A stretch of DNA of 23,185 nucleotides from Candidatus Aminicenantota bacterium (GTDB lineage Bacteria; Acidobacteriota; Aminicenantia; UBA2199). The notes beneath the pieces are model-generated. The model was not told the DNA's origin. It was given only the letters and a program-made list of their open reading frames with translations, and made no database searches. A program made the translations under genes and the position numbers. The stretch is taken from the NCBI GenBank assembly GCA_030612495.1, contig JAUWNT010000012.1, positions 1 to 23,185 of the forward strand, given 5' to 3'. Each line of letters opens with the position of its first letter. The stretch's first letter is position 1. Shown piece after piece: positions 1 to 6,920 of the stretch.

Positions 1-711
1 TTATTCTAATGATCTTTTTAATATTTTTATGATTTCCAGGTTTTTCTTTATTCCAATATCAATCACACGTTTAAAAATTTCTTTTGGAATAGAGCTTTCT
101 TCGCCTAATGCTTGAACTTCTACTATATTTTGATTTTCGGAAGAGACTATATTTATATCAGCATCAACACTTGAATCCTCTTTATATGTTAAATCAACAA
201 GTATCTCCTTTTTTTTAACTCCAATTGATACAGCTGAAATAAATTCTATTTTGGGAAATTCCGCAATTTTATGTTCAAAAACCAAGTGTTTTAGTAATTC
301 TACCAGAGCAATCATGCCACAATTAATTGAAGCGCATCTTGTACTACCATCTGCTTGAATTACATCTGCATCAATAAAAATGGTTTTTCCATCAATAGCT
401 CTAAGGTCAAATGTGCTTCTTAATGCTCTACCGATAAATCTCTGAATCTCAATATTTCTGTTATTTACTTTTTGTCTTTCACGTACAATTCTCTCATTAC
501 CAGTTGAACCTGGTAGCATTGAATATTCGGCTATAATCCAGCCTTTTCTGGAATCCCTTAGGAATTGGGGGACTTTGTTCGAATATGTTGCAGTGCTAAT
601 AATTCGTGTGTTGCCTTGCTCTATTAATGCTGAACCGGGGGCGTTTTTAATAAAGTTTGGTACTATTTTAATTTCTCTTAAGTTCAATTCCTTTTTATTT
701 TCTGTTGCCAT
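1..711 (-). CDS. rph: Ribonuclease PH
   Basis: Phosphorolytic 3'-to-5' exoribonuclease that trims tRNA 3' ends and other RNA tails in the cytoplasm, usually as a hexamer. The 236-residue product has the family's usual length and is complete: its stop lies on the first three bases of the window. Visible signatures include the substrate-loop segment WIIAEYSMLPGST, the EIQRFIGRALR block that carries family arginines, the FIDADVIQADGSTRCASI core strand and the SIGV segment. A good Shine-Dalgarno sequence (AAGGAG) sits just before the ATG, inside the end of the upstream lpxL gene; the two genes overlap by 17 bases. It is the last visible gene of the waaA-lpxK-lpxL-rph cluster; what follows lies outside the window. 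The assignment rests on several colinear motifs and I see nothing abnormal in it. Confidence 0.96.
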   Translation of the reverse strand: MATENKKELNLREIKIVPNFIKNAPGSALIEQGNTRIISTATYSNKVPQFLRDSRKGWIIAEYSMLPGSTGNERIVRERQKVNNRNIEIQRFIGRALRSTFDLRAIDGKTIFIDADVIQADGSTRCASINCGMIALVELLKHLVFEHKIAEFPKIEFISAVSIGVKKKEILVDLTYKEDSSVDADINIVSSENQNIVEVQALGEESSIPKEIFKRVIDIGIKKNLEIIKILKRSLE

Positions 712-1621
712 TGATTTCTCCTTTGGGTCTTGTTTTCCATCTGTTATGAAACCAGAACCACTGTTCCGGATATTTTCTGATTTTTTCTTCTATTATTGTT
801 GTGCATTTCTGCGTTAAGTCTAAGATGTCTCTATTATAATTCTCAGTTTTTTTAAAGCTAATATCTTCTAAAAATTCTAAGACAATTCTGTCATTTTCAT
901 AATGTAAAAAAACCGGAAGTATTGGGATGTTTTTTTTTAAGTGAAGTTGAGAAACAGAGGTTACAGCACTCACTTTTGTAGAAAAGAAGTCAACAAATAC
1001 TGATTCTCTTTCTATTGTATTTTGGTCAATTAAAAAATAGAGTATATTTTTGTTTTCGAGTAATTTGATTATTTTTTTCATGGAACCTTTTTTATTTATT
1101 ATATTACACCCCATATATTTTCTGAAATCTTTTACAGTTTTTTCTATGAGAGGGTTATTCATTTCTTTTGCAACTCCATATATTTTTAACTTTAGTTTTC
1201 TTGAAAAAATATATGGGATTAGTTCCCAGTTTCCAAAGTGAGCTGAAAATAGGATGAGACCTCTATTTTTATTTAATGCTTTTTTTAGAGCTTCTTTGTT
1301 TTTGATAAAAATATTTTTTAGAATTTTATTAGGTTTTTTTTTTAGATATAAATATATAATTTCAGTGAAAATTGATGAAAAGTGGTTATAAATTTTATTT
1401 TTTAGTAGGGTAATTTCTTTTTCTCTCTTTTGGGGGAATGTTCTTTTTAAATTTTTTGTAACGATCTTTGAGCGTCTTGTGCTGGATATTTTGAAAAAGA
1501 AATTAATAATTTTTTTATTTAGATTAGAAAAACATAAAGGGAATAATTTTAATTTGAGTAGATATATGTAAAAGAAGAAATATTCAAGCCTATATCTAAA
1601 TGAAACCTTCTTTTTTTGCAT
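695..1621 (-). CDS. lpxL: Lipid A biosynthesis acyltransferase (LpxL/HtrB family)
   Basis: Inner-membrane acyltransferase that adds a secondary acyl chain to a lipid A precursor. The 308-residue protein has a hydrophobic, aromatic-rich N-terminus (about residues 12-30) that would anchor it, then the catalytic HX4E box, H128-FGNW-E133, inside the stretch LFSAHFGNWELIP. The later DQNTIERESVFVDFF block matches the family's DQ...VFVPFF region. It overlaps lpxK by 26 bases and rph by 17, so translational coupling is likely, and I see no clear Shine-Dalgarno sequence before its ATG. An uninterrupted run of ten T (ten A in the mRNA sense) at 1334-1343 encodes three lysines. Which acyl position or chain it uses, and whether LpxL, LpxM or LpxP is the best name, cannot be told from sequence; the family call is firm, the exact symbol less so. 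Confidence 0.9.
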   Translation of the reverse strand: MQKKKVSFRYRLEYFFFYIYLLKLKLFPLCFSNLNKKIINFFFKISSTRRSKIVTKNLKRTFPQKREKEITLLKNKIYNHFSSIFTEIIYLYLKKKPNKILKNIFIKNKEALKKALNKNRGLILFSAHFGNWELIPYIFSRKLKLKIYGVAKEMNNPLIEKTVKDFRKYMGCNIINKKGSMKKIIKLLENKNILYFLIDQNTIERESVFVDFFSTKVSAVTSVSQLHLKKNIPILPVFLHYENDRIVLEFLEDISFKKTENYNRDILDLTQKCTTIIEEKIRKYPEQWFWFHNRWKTRPKGEINGNRK

Positions 1622-2552
1622 GATTAAGTATACTACTTATTAAAGTAGAATTAAATTTTATAATATTTTTCGAATAAATTAAAGGAATATCATCTAAATT
1701 TAAATTAATTAATTTAACAAAATCTTTTTCAGTACAGACTAAATAATCGGCTTTCTTGTTTATTCTTAAAATATTTAGATTATTTATAATATCTTGAGTA
1801 TATAAAAAGTGATCTTTATATTTTCTAAATCCTATCAAATTAAAGTTAGAAAGGCTTTTTTTGAATCTTGAGTTATCTCCAAGAGCGGAAAACCCAATTA
1901 AAGGTGTGCCTTTGATGTTCGTAATTCTACCATTTTGATTATAAAAATTTCTATGTTCAAATTTATATGTCCCACATTTTGAAGAAGAGCTGTACAGGAG
2001 TATAAAGTTTTCTTTTCTTATTAAAAACTTAAAATTTCTCAGATAATAGTATTGATGTTCAGGATTAAGAAGCATTATACTGCAATTTTTATAAATATCT
2101 GTTGATTGAAAGCCATCATCAAGGATTATTATTTTATTTTTGTTCTCAATGGCTTTTTTAATTGAAGTATGCCTCTTTTTCCCGATAAAAATGTCCTGAT
2201 TTGGAAATCTATTTTTTAATATTTTTGCTTCGTCTCCAATTTCTTTTGAATTTTGATTAGAATTAATTAAAAAACTTGTGTTTTCAAATTTTGAAAGGTA
2301 ACCTCTTGTTACAATTGCAAATTTTATTTTTCTTTTTTTTAGTTCTTCACCTATTTTTATTACAAGTGAGGTTTTACCTGTTCCTCCAAAAGATAGATTA
2401 TCAACTGAAATAATAAAAGCAGCTTTATATTGTTTTTTATTTAAAGTTTTAATTTTTAAATTGAAAAGAGATATTGTTTTAAAAACAATTGATACCAAAT
2501 TTAGAAGAAAAATTAAGATTTTATTAAGTTTTGAATATGCTTTGATATACAT
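1596..2552 (-). CDS. lpxK: Tetraacyldisaccharide 4'-kinase
   Basis: Phosphorylates the 4' position of the tetraacyldisaccharide 1-phosphate precursor with ATP, giving lipid IVA at the inner membrane. The 318-residue protein has a hydrophobic N-terminal helix (about residues 11-31), then the family's unusual P-loop in NLSFGGTGKTS (GGTGKTS at residues 56-62), TRGY at 82-85, GDEAK at 106-110 in place of the commoner VGDEP, and DDGFQ at 145-149. Order and spacing fit LpxK. The ATG is preceded by AAGGA at a suitable distance and lies inside the end of waaA (40-base overlap). The downstream lpxL begins within its last codons. Its placement directly after the Kdo transferase and before the acyltransferase reflects three consecutive lipid A/Kdo steps. 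Confidence 0.96.
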   Translation of the reverse strand: MYIKAYSKLNKILIFLLNLVSIVFKTISLFNLKIKTLNKKQYKAAFIISVDNLSFGGTGKTSLVIKIGEELKKRKIKFAIVTRGYLSKFENTSFLINSNQNSKEIGDEAKILKNRFPNQDIFIGKKRHTSIKKAIENKNKIIILDDGFQSTDIYKNCSIMLLNPEHQYYYLRNFKFLIRKENFILLYSSSSKCGTYKFEHRNFYNQNGRITNIKGTPLIGFSALGDNSRFKKSLSNFNLIGFRKYKDHFLYTQDIINNLNILRINKKADYLVCTEKDFVKLINLNLDDIPLIYSKNIIKFNSTLISSILNHAKKEGFI

Positions 2553-3769
2553 TTAGTTGATCCTTTTCTGTTTAAAATAGATTTAATTGCTTTTTTCTTA
2601 TTAATATTACAAAAACCACCTTTTTTGATATTAATAACTGTTTTTAATAATTCCTCTGAATTATTTATTAATAAATATATAGAATCTTCAAATAGTTCGT
2701 TACCTACATCTGGAAAATTATTATAAAAAGGTCCTCCTATTATTAATTTACCTAATACTGCAGGTTCATATAAATTGTGACCCCCGATTTTTTTATCAAA
2801 TGTTCCTCCCATAAGAACAATATGTGTTATATGTAAAATCTTGAAAAGATATCCAATTTTGTCAAAGATTAAAACATTATTGTTTATATCAATTTCTTTG
2901 AATTTGCTCCATAATTGATATTTTATATGATTATTTTTGAGTTCTTTTTCTATTTTATGTATTCTTGTTAAATGCCTTGGGACAATTATTAATGAAAAAT
3001 CTTTTTTTATTTTGTTAATTATTGGGATCAATATTTTTTCATCACTTAAATGGCTGCTTGCAAGTGTAATTACTTTTCTTTGCGGAGGTTTTATTTTTAG
3101 AAAATTATATATTTCCTGATGAGAAGGTAGTTCCTTTGATGCGCTAAATGCTTCATCAGCTTTAATATTTCCACATATTTTTATTTTATAATCAGGGATT
3201 CCAAGTTGAGAAAACCTTTTTCTAGAAAATTCAGATTGTACAAGAAAAAAATCAATCATATTAAGGAATTTTTTGAAAAGAAATATATATTTTCTATACC
3301 TACTAAATGCAGTATCTGATATTCTTGCATTGATTAACAAAATGGGTATTTTATTTTTATGTGTAATAGAAATCCAATTTGGCCAGATTTCCAATTCGTT
3401 TAAGATTAGAATTCTAGGGTTTATTTTTTCTATAAATTTCTTTATTACAAAGGAGAAATCAAAAGGAGCGTTTATGACTTTTATATTTTTATATTCTCTC
3501 TTTGCAAATTCATAACCTGCTGGTGTAGTTACGGAAAGTGCTATTCTATTGTTGTATGTGTTTGTAAGCTGCTCTATTAGAGTTTTTATACTTTTAATTT
3601 CCCCTACTGAAACTGCATGAATCCATATTCTTTTCTTTTTACTATATTTAATGTCTGGAACAAACCGATGTTTTAGCAATTTTATATATTCTGATTTAAA
3701 GATATATTTTGCTAAAAAGGGTAAAAGCAAGATAGAGAGAGAAATATAGAAAATATCTATTAAAAGCAT
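2513..3769 (-). CDS. waaA: 3-deoxy-D-manno-octulosonic acid (Kdo) transferase
   Basis: GT30-family transferase (KdtA) that moves Kdo from CMP-Kdo onto lipid IVA at the cytoplasmic face of the inner membrane. The 418 residues match the family's usual length. There is an N-terminal membrane segment (about residues 4-20), then WIHAVSVGEIKS with the catalytic glutamate at about E57, SVTTPAGYEFAK, the NELEIWPNWI segment, and a GT-B C-terminal half containing VLMGGTF and GGHNLYEPAVLG. It is the first gene of the minus-strand cluster and overlaps lpxK by 40 bases. No Shine-Dalgarno sequence precedes the ATG; instead a TATAAT box ends six bases before it, so the message may be leaderless. How many Kdo units it adds cannot be read from the sequence. 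Confidence 0.96.
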   Translation of the reverse strand: MLLIDIFYISLSILLLPFLAKYIFKSEYIKLLKHRFVPDIKYSKKKRIWIHAVSVGEIKSIKTLIEQLTNTYNNRIALSVTTPAGYEFAKREYKNIKVINAPFDFSFVIKKFIEKINPRILILNELEIWPNWISITHKNKIPILLINARISDTAFSRYRKYIFLFKKFLNMIDFFLVQSEFSRKRFSQLGIPDYKIKICGNIKADEAFSASKELPSHQEIYNFLKIKPPQRKVITLASSHLSDEKILIPIINKIKKDFSLIIVPRHLTRIHKIEKELKNNHIKYQLWSKFKEIDINNNVLIFDKIGYLFKILHITHIVLMGGTFDKKIGGHNLYEPAVLGKLIIGGPFYNNFPDVGNELFEDSIYLLINNSEELLKTVINIKKGGFCNINKKKAIKSILNRKGSTKCISKHIQNLIKS

Positions 3770-3774
3770 AAAAT

Positions 3775-3803
3775 ATTATACCATACGTTGAAAATCATGG
3801 CTA
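3775..3803 (-). promoter_or_regulatory. Candidate sigma70 promoter for the waaA cluster
   Basis: On the minus strand a perfect TATAAT (3780-3775), preceded by TGG as in an extended -10, lies 17 bases downstream of TAGCCA (3803-3798), which matches four of six bases of the -35 consensus. The expected transcription start falls at or within a base of the waaA ATG. The motif is seen directly; activity is inferred. Confidence 0.6.
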
Positions 3804-3890
3804 AAATCCCCTTTGTTATATATTTTATTAAGATATATTACGAAAACCTAGAATATTTCAATAATTATCAATAAAATTATATAAAAAAGG

Positions 3891-3906
3891 AAAAAAAATT
3901 TTTTTT
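3891..3906. other. A8T8 symmetric A-tract in the divergent intergenic region
   Basis: Eight A followed by eight T form a perfect 16-base palindrome, with further T-runs just downstream. Such tracts give rigid or curved DNA and can bind nucleoid proteins. It sits between the two divergent promoters of the 389-base waaA-pilM gap. No gene is supported in this gap; the rest is AT-rich sequence apart from the inverted-repeat element and the two promoters listed separately. A regulatory role is inference. Confidence 0.35.
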
Positions 3907-3986
3907 ATTTTTTGCTAATAAAAACATGAATTTTATTGTGAAAATTGCGCCTTTTTTATTTTTTTTTGACTCCAATTTGTTTTGTT

Positions 3987-4070
3987 ATATAGGCGGTTTC
4001 GACCTTCAACCTCTTGAAACCAAAGTATACTCAATATTTCGTGTTAATAAACTGCTAACATTGCCTATAT
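3987..4070. other. Nested inverted repeats; possible three-way-junction RNA or DNA element
   Basis: ATATAGGC (3987-3994) is an exact reverse complement of GCCTATAT (4063-4070). Directly inside the left arm, GGTTTC (3995-4000) pairs with GAAACC (4016-4021), and TGTTA (4042-4046) pairs with TAACA (4056-4060), extendable by a G-U pair. Together they could fold as an outer stem carrying two hairpins. The stretch is richer in G+C than its surroundings. I could not match it to any riboswitch class I know (c-di-GMP, purine, TPP and fluoride were considered). It lies upstream of the candidate pilM promoter, so it may be a separate small RNA, part of a longer leader, or a protein-binding DNA site; chance pairing is also possible in such AT-rich DNA. 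Confidence 0.3.
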
Positions 4071-4091
4071 TACTGAAAAAAAATAAAAAAG

Positions 4092-4120
4092 TTGACATTT
4101 TATTTTTGCTATGCTACTAA
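4092..4120 (+). promoter_or_regulatory. Candidate sigma70 promoter for the pilus operon
   Basis: A perfect TTGACA (4092-4097) is followed after 17 bases by TACTAA (4115-4120), with TG at 4112-4113 giving an extended -10 (TGCTACTAA). The predicted leader is about 32 bases and ends in a GGAG Shine-Dalgarno sequence seven bases before the pilM ATG. Confidence 0.6.
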
Positions 4121-4158
4121 TAAACTGAAATGAAATTAAATCAGAATGGAGATTAGAG

Positions 4159-5241
4159 ATGCCTTTTTTGAGTTTTATAAAATCTAAAAAAATTGTTGGG
4201 CTTGATATTGGTTCATTTGCTTTGAAGTTGGTTGAGTTAAAACCAAAGAAAAGAGGCGGTGAAACTACATATGAGCTGGTTTCATTAGGTTATGAACCAA
4301 TTCCATACCAATCAATTGTAGAAGGAAGCGTGATGGATTCCACTGCAGTTGCCGATGCAATACAACATGTTTTTTATGAAAGTAAAACAGGTGCAAATCA
4401 ATTATCATTTGGTGTTTCTGGGAGTTCTGTTATTGTGAAAAAAATTGAAATTCAGAGGGTAAACCCCAGTGAAATGCATGAACATATCTTATGGGAAGCA
4501 AGGCCTCATGTACCTTTTACTCCAGAGGAAGTAAATATTGATTATGAGGAAGTTGAGTCACCTGATATTTCACCTGACAGAGCGGAAGTTATTTTAGCTG
4601 CAGTAAAGAAAGAGAAACTCAATGATTATTTAAACGTAATCGAAATTGCTGAAAAACAAGTAAGTGTTGTTGATCTTGAATCCTTTGCAATCTCAAATAG
4701 TGTCCTTTTAAACTATCAGATGTATCAAGATAGAAGCATTGCTGCTATTAATATAGGTGCTTCAATAACGAATGTTGTTATTACAAAAGGTGCCTATCCT
4801 GTATTTGTAAGAGATATTGCTTGGGGGGGAAATCAGTTTACTGATATGATACAAAAAGAGCTGAATCTTAGATTTGAACAGGCTGAAGCTGCAAAAAAGG
4901 GAAGGCAAGTAGAAGGAGTTTCATCTGCAGCTGTAAAACCTTTAGTTAATTTATTATTAAATGAACTCAAAAATGAAATAAGAAAAACGTTTGAGTTTTA
5001 CCGCTCCAAAACTACAGGAAGTAGGGTTGACAATATTTTACTTAGTGGAGGTACTGCAAATCTTGAATCAATAGTAGATTTATTTTCTCAGGAGTTTGAT
5101 GTCCCTGTTGAGGTTGTTAATCCATTTAATAATATTGACGTAAATCCCAAAAAATTTGACCTAGATTTTATTAAAGAGATGGCCCCGGTTTTTAATGTGG
5201 CAACGGGGTTGGCTTTAAGAGCAATTGGAGATGGCAAATGA
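4159..5241 (+). CDS. pilM: Type IV pilus assembly protein PilM
   Basis: Cytoplasmic actin-like (FtsA/SHS2-type) protein that binds the N-terminal tail of PilN and forms the base of the pilus alignment complex. The 360-residue sequence begins with the family's nucleotide-binding motif VGLDIGSFALKLVEL (from about residue 12). It has the WEARPHVPFTPEEV segment, a second phosphate-binding strand around AAINIGASITNVVI, and LLSGGTANLESI near the C-terminus. Length is typical. GGAG lies seven bases before the ATG. Its stop overlaps the pilN start as ATGA, so the two are translationally coupled. It opens a nine-gene operon. Confidence 0.96.
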   Translation: MPFLSFIKSKKIVGLDIGSFALKLVELKPKKRGGETTYELVSLGYEPIPYQSIVEGSVMDSTAVADAIQHVFYESKTGANQLSFGVSGSSVIVKKIEIQRVNPSEMHEHILWEARPHVPFTPEEVNIDYEEVESPDISPDRAEVILAAVKKEKLNDYLNVIEIAEKQVSVVDLESFAISNSVLLNYQMYQDRSIAAINIGASITNVVITKGAYPVFVRDIAWGGNQFTDMIQKELNLRFEQAEAAKKGRQVEGVSSAAVKPLVNLLLNELKNEIRKTFEFYRSKTTGSRVDNILLSGGTANLESIVDLFSQEFDVPVEVVNPFNNIDVNPKKFDLDFIKEMAPVFNVATGLALRAIGDGK

Positions 5242-5837
5242 TTAAAGTTAATTTGTTAAGCCCTGAGAAAAAAGAAGTTTTAAGGGGTAAAAAGGAAGCT
5301 ATTTCTCTTGAAGAGAAGAGAGAGAGTAAGTTTAATGTGCCTGTTGTAATTGCTGCCGTGGCACTAACTTTAATAATCCTTATCTTTTTATATTTTAGCC
5401 AATCAAGTAATTATAATGAGAAAGTAAGGATTTTAAAGGATAGAAAAGCTAAGAAAACTCAATTAGAAAATGTTTTGAAGACATTGGAAAATCTAGAAAG
5501 GATAAAAGCTAGACTTGATAAAAAAGTAAAAATCATAAATCAGTTAAAAAACAGGCAAAAAATTGTTGTAAAAATGATGGATGATATGTCAAATGCAATT
5601 CCTGATTGGGTTTGGCTGAATAGCTTGAATTTTTCACGTGGAGCTTTAACTATAAGTGGAAGAGCTTTATCAAATAATTTAATTGCAGATTTTATAAAGA
5701 ATATGCAGAATACAAATCGTTTTCGTAATGTTCGCATTAATCATTCTACACGAAAAAAACAATCAGGGCTTGATATTTTTAATTTCAGTATTAAATCTAA
5801 TTATGTTGAAAAACCTATTAAACGGGAGGGGGAGTGA
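5238..5837 (+). CDS. pilN: Type IV pilus assembly protein PilN
   Basis: Bitopic inner-membrane protein that pairs with PilO and is docked to PilM. The 199 residues begin MIKVNLLSPEKK, matching the short NLLP-type motif that binds PilM. A cytoplasmic stretch of about 30 residues follows, then a single transmembrane helix (about 34-53), a lysine/leucine-rich probable coiled coil (about 58-110) and a small C-terminal periplasmic domain with the usual WVWLNSLNF strand. It starts within the pilM stop codon (ATGA) and ends one base before pilO. Position and architecture make the call secure although the family is poorly conserved in primary sequence. Confidence 0.93.
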   Translation: MIKVNLLSPEKKEVLRGKKEAISLEEKRESKFNVPVVIAAVALTLIILIFLYFSQSSNYNEKVRILKDRKAKKTQLENVLKTLENLERIKARLDKKVKIINQLKNRQKIVVKMMDDMSNAIPDWVWLNSLNFSRGALTISGRALSNNLIADFIKNMQNTNRFRNVRINHSTRKKQSGLDIFNFSIKSNYVEKPIKREGE

Positions 5838-5838
5838 A

Positions 5839-6411
5839 ATGGATTTAGAAAGTTTACCCTGGTATGGACAATTTTTAGTTTTTTTAGCAATTGGAATAAT
5901 AATTTTAGGTATATTTTATTATGTATATTATTCACCAAAGCAAGATGATATAGCTCAAATTGAAAAACAGATTGATGCTGTTGAGATGGAAATAAAAAGG
6001 GCAGAGAAAAAGAAGAATAAATTAAGTCAAATGAAGGAACAATTGGAAAACACAAAAGAGTTCCTTGAAAAATTAAAAGGGATTCTACCTGAGAAAGAGG
6101 AAATAAGTCAAATCATAAAGAATATTCAATCGAATATATCTAATACTAGGTTGAAAATTTTTTCATTTTCACCAAAACCTGAAAGAAAGGATAGTAATTC
6201 AGTATATATAGAAAAGCCATATTCAATACAAGTTGAAGGGAATTATCATAATCTGGGTATTTTCTTTGATCAACTTTCAAGATTAAAGAAAATTTTTACT
6301 GTTGATATTCTTCGTATAACTACAGTAAAAAAGAGCTCCGCTGAATTTACAGTAAGGGCAAATTTTACAGCATCTACATATTTATATAAAAAAACAAAAG
6401 ATGATTATTAA
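5839..6411 (+). CDS. pilO: Type IV pilus assembly protein PilO
   Basis: Inner-membrane partner of PilN; the heterodimer lines up the motor platform with the secretin. I start it at 5839 rather than at an in-frame ATG 37 codons upstream (5728): the later ATG is preceded by a strong GGGAGGGGGAG Shine-Dalgarno sequence, follows the pilN stop by one base, and gives a normal PilO of 190 residues. A transmembrane helix spans about residues 10-31, followed by a charged coiled coil (about 38-85) and a ferredoxin-like periplasmic domain with the YSIQVEGNYHNLGIFFDQLS strand-helix motif typical of PilO. It sits between pilN and pilP as in most pilMNOPQ operons. Confidence 0.94.
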   Translation: MDLESLPWYGQFLVFLAIGIIILGIFYYVYYSPKQDDIAQIEKQIDAVEMEIKRAEKKKNKLSQMKEQLENTKEFLEKLKGILPEKEEISQIIKNIQSNISNTRLKIFSFSPKPERKDSNSVYIEKPYSIQVEGNYHNLGIFFDQLSRLKKIFTVDILRITTVKKSSAEFTVRANFTASTYLYKKTKDDY

Positions 6412-6446
6412 ATCAGGAATAGGTGATTTTGAATAGGAGAAAACAA

Positions 6447-6920
6447 ATGAAATATTTTATTTTTATCTTTTTTGTTTTTGTTTTTTGTGTTTTTTCTCAA
6501 AACGATGAAAAAGCAGAGGAGAAGAAGCCTATATTACCAGAACATGAGATTCAATCAGAAATACAAGTTGGAGAATTTGTTTATAATCCGAGAGGAAGGA
6601 GAGATCCTTTTGTTGATTTACTCGGAGGGAAAAATATCAAATCCAAGAAAGATGCAATTAGTGGAATCGCAGGCTTAAGTATAGATGAATTGGATTTGGA
6701 AGGTACTATATATGCGAGTGGAGAACATATAGCTTGTATGAGAGGTCCTGATGGTGTCCCTTATATTATGAAAGTTGGTGATAATGTCTATGATGGAGAA
6801 ATTATAAAAATTACCAGACATTCTGTTGTTTTTAAACAAATATTAACAGTGGCCTTAGGAGGCAAAAGGGAAAAAATTATTAAGAAAACATTAAATCCTG
6901 AAGAGGAGGAAAACAGATGA
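6447..6920 (+). CDS. pilP: Type IV pilus assembly protein PilP
   Basis: Periplasmic linker between the PilN/PilO platform and the PilQ secretin. I start it at 6447, not at an upstream in-frame GTG (6423), because AGGAGA lies six bases before the 6447 ATG and the product then begins directly with a signal peptide (MKYFIFIFFVFVF...), giving 157 residues. A cysteine at position 15 lies inside the hydrophobic core but lacks a proper lipobox, so unlike many PilPs this one may be cleaved by signal peptidase I or stay anchored rather than lipidated. The diagnostic YNPRGRRDPFVDL motif follows an acidic/lysine-rich stretch, and the C-terminal beta-domain carries the GTIYASG and MKVGDNVYDGEI segments. 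Its stop overlaps the pilQ start as ATGA. Confidence 0.93.
   Translation: MKYFIFIFFVFVFCVFSQNDEKAEEKKPILPEHEIQSEIQVGEFVYNPRGRRDPFVDLLGGKNIKSKKDAISGIAGLSIDELDLEGTIYASGEHIACMRGPDGVPYIMKVGDNVYDGEIIKITRHSVVFKQILTVALGGKREKIIKKTLNPEEEENR

Noticed and set aside
3987..4070. c-di-GMP (GEMM) riboswitch controlling the pilus operon
   Set aside because: The conserved bases expected of the GEMM core (such as the GGCAAACC and GGACGCAAAGC segments) are absent on both strands; only generic stems remain.
3926..4120. 64-codon reading frame in the waaA-pilM gap
   Set aside because: It has no Shine-Dalgarno sequence, a composition of translated AT-rich DNA (Phe, Leu, Lys), resembles no family, and runs through the inverted-repeat element and the candidate pilM promoter.
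5728..5838. Upstream in-frame extension of pilO (37 codons)
   Set aside because: It would overlap pilN heavily and lacks a ribosome-binding site, whereas the ATG at 5839 has a very strong one and gives the normal N-terminus.
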